A stretch of DNA of 8,765 bases from Thermoguttaceae bacterium (GTDB taxonomy: Bacteria; Planctomycetota; Planctomycetia; Pirellulales; Thermoguttaceae): NCBI GenBank assembly GCA_024653385.1, contig JANLFZ010000260.1:1-8765 (forward strand). Reading direction: 5' to 3'. Shown piece by piece: positions 6,058 to 8,765 of the stretch. The position numbers and the translations under genes are program-made. Positions within the stretch are counted from its first letter, which is position 1. Every line of letters begins with the position of its first letter. The notes beneath the pieces were generated by a model. The model was not told the origin of the DNA, ran no database searches, and was given only the letters and a program-made list of their open reading frames with translations.

Positions 6058-7758
6058 ATGGCCACGACGGAAAACACCCTGATTGGACTGGTTTCATGGG
6101 TCTTTGTGGGCCTGGCGGCCTCGTGCGCGGCAGGGGCCGTTCATCGCACCGAGGCCAACGTGATGGTCGAAATCGCGCTGGAGTCGAAGCGCGATCACGC
6201 CGATCCGTTCCACGCGCTCTTGGTCGACGCGGTCTTTACCGACCCCGCGGGCCGGACGCTCCGGGTTCCGGCGTTTTGGGCCGGCGGCCGGGCGTGGAAG
6301 GTCCGCTATGCGTCTCCGCAGGTGGGCATCCATCGTTTCCGCACCGAGTGCAGCGACCCGAACGACCCGGGGCTCCATGGGGTCACCGGCAGCATCGAGG
6401 TCGAAGCCTACCGCGGCGCCAATCCGCTGTTGCGGCACGGTCCGCTCCGCGTTGCCGCCGGCCGGCGCCACCTCGAGCACGCCGACGGCACGCCGTTCTT
6501 CTGGCTGGGCGACACCTGGTGGATGGGCCTGTGCCACCGCCTGCGCTGGCCCGACGAGTTCCGGCAACTCGCGGCCGACCGTAAGACCAAGGGGTTCAAT
6601 GTCATCCAGATCGTGGCGGGTCTGTACCCCGACATGCCCGGCTTCGACCCCCGCGGCGCCAACGAAGCGGGCTATCCCTGGGAGAAAGACTATGCCCGCA
6701 TCCGTCCCGAGTACTTCGACGCGGCGGACCAGCGCCTTCAATACCTGGTCGACCAGGGGCTCGTGCCCTGCCTCGTTGGGGCGTGGGGTTATTACCTGCC
6801 CTGGACCGGCGTGGACAAGATGAAGTTGCACTGGCGCTACCTCATCGCCCGCTACGGCGCCTTGCCGGTGGTCTGGTGCGTGGCCGGCGAGGCGAACCTG
6901 CCGTGGTATCTGGCCAAGGGGTTCCCCTACGACGACCGCCGGCAAGTCCGCGACTGGACCGAGGTGGCGCGCTACGTGCGCCGCACCGATCCCTTCGGCC
7001 GCCTGGTGACGATCCATCCCACGGCGATCCGCCGCTATACCGCCCGACATGCCATCGACGACGCCGCGCTGTTGGATTTCGACATGCTTCAAACGCCGCA
7101 CGGGCAGCGCGAGGCCGCGCCGGTCGCCGTGCAGGCCGTGCGCGAGTCGTACGCGGCATCGCCCACCATGCCCGTGATCAATGGCGAGGCGAGTTACGAG
7201 ATGCTCTTCGACGCGCTGCCGGCGCGCTGGACCCGGGCGATGTTCTGGCTCTGCATGACGAACGGGGCCGCGGGCCACACCTACGGGGCCAATGGCATCT
7301 GGCAGTGCAACCGCAAGGACCAGCCGCACGGCGCGTCGCCCCACGGCGGCAGCTACGGCAAGATTTCGTGGGACGATGCCATGCGACTGCCGGGCTCGCA
7401 GCAGGTGGCGCTGGGCAAGCGGTTCTTCGAACAGTACCCCTGGCACCGCTTCACCCCGCACCCCGAGTGGGCCACGTACGCCGAGCCTCCGTCGCCAGGC
7501 GAGGAGGGCAAGTTCGTCGGACCGCAAGCCACGGGCATTGCCGATCAGGTGCGCGTCGTCTACGTGCCCGACCGGCGGCCCGTCGTCGTGCGCCACCTGG
7601 ATTCGAAGGCGGTCTACGCCGCCTCGCATTTCAACCCGGTGACCGGGCAGCGCGCCGCGGTCGGCCGCGTTCGCGCGGACGCGGCGGGTACGTGGACCTG
7701 CGGCCCGCCGGCCGGCGCCGAGGACGACTGGGTGCTCGTGCTCGAACCGCAACCATGA
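6058..7758 (+). CDS. Exported DUF5060-DUF4038 family glycoside hydrolase (apiosidase/GH140-like fold)
   Basis: A 566-residue exported enzyme, probably acting on a glycoside. The ATG at 6058 is chosen over the GTG at 6043 because GGAG at 6048-6051 lies 6 bases upstream. Residues 7-28 are a signal peptide; AASC (20-23) resembles a lipobox only weakly. Residues about 35-118 form a beta-rich N-terminal module like DUF5060. The catalytic (beta/alpha)8-type domain follows from about 125 to 460: HADGTPFFWLGDTWW (141-155) is the usual DUF4038 opening, E278 in VVWCVAGEAN (271-280) fits the acid/base, and E377 in PVINGEASYE (372-381) fits the nucleophile of clan GH-A enzymes. The last 100 residues are a beta domain resembling the putative collagen-binding module often attached to DUF4038. 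GH140 members with DUF4038 cleave apiose from pectin, but many relatives have unknown substrates. Its stop overlaps an in-frame upstream ATG of the next gene. Confidence 0.88.
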   Translation: MATTENTLIGLVSWVFVGLAASCAAGAVHRTEANVMVEIALESKRDHADPFHALLVDAVFTDPAGRTLRVPAFWAGGRAWKVRYASPQVGIHRFRTECSDPNDPGLHGVTGSIEVEAYRGANPLLRHGPLRVAAGRRHLEHADGTPFFWLGDTWWMGLCHRLRWPDEFRQLAADRKTKGFNVIQIVAGLYPDMPGFDPRGANEAGYPWEKDYARIRPEYFDAADQRLQYLVDQGLVPCLVGAWGYYLPWTGVDKMKLHWRYLIARYGALPVVWCVAGEANLPWYLAKGFPYDDRRQVRDWTEVARYVRRTDPFGRLVTIHPTAIRRYTARHAIDDAALLDFDMLQTPHGQREAAPVAVQAVRESYAASPTMPVINGEASYEMLFDALPARWTRAMFWLCMTNGAAGHTYGANGIWQCNRKDQPHGASPHGGSYGKISWDDAMRLPGSQQVALGKRFFEQYPWHRFTPHPEWATYAEPPSPGEEGKFVGPQATGIADQVRVVYVPDRRPVVVRHLDSKAVYAASHFNPVTGQRAAVGRVRADAAGTWTCGPPAGAEDDWVLVLEPQP

Positions 7759-7856
7759 AAGACCAGACCACGTCACGCAAGAAGCCCGAGGAAGCGGCCC
7801 GTGGCGACCGGCCGCGCGCTCGGGTAAGCCCGTTGGCGCTGCCCAAGGGAGGTGCC

Positions 7857-8765
7857 ATGAACCGAATCGTTGTTCTCATGGCCGTTGTGGGTTTCGCCGG
7901 CGCGGCCCCGGCCGGCGAAGCGCCTGTGCCCGATCGCGATCTCGTCCTGTGGCTCGACGCATCGAATCGGGCCGCGGTTCAAACCGAGGCCGACGGCCGG
8001 GTGAGCCGTTGGGCCGACGCCTCGGGGCGGGGAAACCATGCCGTGCAGCCCGATCCGGCGAGCCGGCCCTTGCTCGTGCCCAACGTGCTGGCCGGCAAGC
8101 CGGTGGTCCGTTTCGACGGCAAGCGCCTGTTGAACCTCGGCCGGTCCGAGTCGCTGGCTTTCCGGCCCGGCGTGCCGTTCTCGCTTGTGGCGGTGGCGAA
8201 GGTCGCAGGCGGGACCTCGGGCACGTTCCTGGCCAAGGGGGGCGGCGACGTGGACCAGCGGTGCTATCACTTCTACTTCGCCCCGGGGCGCATCGGGGCC
8301 GTCGTCTATGGCCGGCGCGCCGAGGCCAAGGCGGCGCCCGGCGTCTGGATCGCCGTGCTTGTGTGCGACGGTCGCCGGGCCGAGATCCTCGTCAACGGGC
8401 AGTCCGTCTTGAACCTCGATGCCGGCCGAGGGGTCTCGTCGGTCGACGTGCTTCTCGGCGCGCGGCGCGAGTCGGCCGATAACCAGGGCACGTACTGGGG
8501 GCTTGTCGGCGATCTGGCCGAGGTGCTGGTCTACCGCCGGGCCTTGGATCGCAAGGAGTTGGATCGGCTGTCGGCCGCGCTCCGGACGAAGTACGGCCTG
8601 CCTACCCCCGCCGCGCCGGTCGATGCCGCGGCAAGAATCGCGGCAATGAAGACTCCCGCCGAGTTTGCCGTCCTCCCGGAACTGGCCGGCGAACTTGCCC
8701 AGCGCGACGACACAGCGGCCATGCTCCGGTCGCTTGCGAAGCGGCAGCCGACGGATGCCGCTTCG
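7857..8765 (+). CDS. Exported LamG/concanavalin A-like domain protein (C-terminally incomplete)
   Basis: The frame is open from the ATG at 7857 to the right edge (303 codons, no stop). AAGGGAGG at 7845-7852 lies 4 bases upstream and the start gives a direct signal peptide (1-19, cleavage near APAGEA). A second in-frame ATG at 7755 overlaps the preceding stop as ATGA but lacks an RBS and would put 34 polar residues before the signal. Residues 27-247 form one beta-sandwich: DLVLWLDAS (28-36), WADASGRGNHA (52-62), RFDG (85-88), the central strands, and the closing GDLAEVLVYRRALDRKEL (218-235). This is the Laminin_G_3-like form common in planctomycete surface proteins, used for carbohydrate or protein binding. 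Residues 255-303 start a helical region with alternating Ala/Leu whose identity lies outside the window. As third gene of the cluster it may bind the glycan attacked by the upstream hydrolase, which is an inference. Confidence 0.85.
   Translation, partial: MNRIVVLMAVVGFAGAAPAGEAPVPDRDLVLWLDASNRAAVQTEADGRVSRWADASGRGNHAVQPDPASRPLLVPNVLAGKPVVRFDGKRLLNLGRSESLAFRPGVPFSLVAVAKVAGGTSGTFLAKGGGDVDQRCYHFYFAPGRIGAVVYGRRAEAKAAPGVWIAVLVCDGRRAEILVNGQSVLNLDAGRGVSSVDVLLGARRESADNQGTYWGLVGDLAEVLVYRRALDRKELDRLSAALRTKYGLPTPAAPVDAAARIAAMKTPAEFAVLPELAGELAQRDDTAAMLRSLAKRQPTDAAS

Noticed and set aside
4314..6077. Long open frame on the minus strand (587 codons) opposite the oxidoreductase gene
   Set aside because: It lies antisense to a gene with clear catalytic motifs and an RBS. 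Its translation is rich in Gly/Arg/His/Pro with no domain, as expected of a GC-rich shadow frame.
6094..7776. Long open frame on the minus strand (560 codons) opposite the DUF4038 gene
   Set aside because: Shadow of the hydrolase caused by high GC at third codon positions; no signal, motif or RBS.

Overview
The window looks like part of the chromosome of a planctomycete, probably of the Pirellulales/Pirellula-like kind. This is an inference. It rests on the high GC content and on a Tat-exported Gfo/Idh/MocA dehydrogenase, a DUF5060/DUF4038-type glycoside hydrolase and a LamG-like exported protein in a row. That gene set and style is typical of planctomycete carbohydrate loci. No rRNA, tRNA, CRISPR array, transposase or integrase was seen.

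Left part (1-3229, all genes on +): the last 32 codons of a probable cation-efflux (CDF) transporter; a four-helix membrane protein of unknown function behind a good sigma70-like promoter; an outer-membrane beta-barrel protein; and an ICMT/PEMT-family integral membrane methyltransferase 70 bp further on. The barrel protein aligns by eye with the omptin proteases (OmpT/Pla/PgtE). It keeps both halves of the omptin active site (Asp180/Asp182 and Asp310/His312) at almost exactly the OmpT spacing. An omptin outside Proteobacteria, with altered residues at the substrate pocket and a long N-terminal linker, is the most interesting item in the window.

Middle (3230-4553, genes on -): a GC hairpin lies between convergent genes. 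It is followed by a small secreted tyrosine-rich protein and then by adenine phosphoribosyltransferase (apt), which starts at TTG. The small protein's candidate promoter overlaps a perfect 12-bp palindrome. A 212-bp divergent intergenic region separates apt from the right-hand cluster and holds candidate promoters for both sides.

Right part (4554-8765, all +): a probable three-gene operon. It contains a Tat-exported Gfo/Idh/MocA oxidoreductase, an exported DUF5060-DUF4038 family glycoside hydrolase with a C-terminal beta domain, and an exported LamG/ConA-like protein that runs off the window. Gaps are 79 and 98 bp, and each start has a Shine-Dalgarno sequence. Together they suggest extracytoplasmic binding, cleavage and oxidation of a plant or algal type glycan or glycoside; the substrate cannot be read from the sequence.

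All domain calls come from reading motifs and hand alignment; no database search was run.
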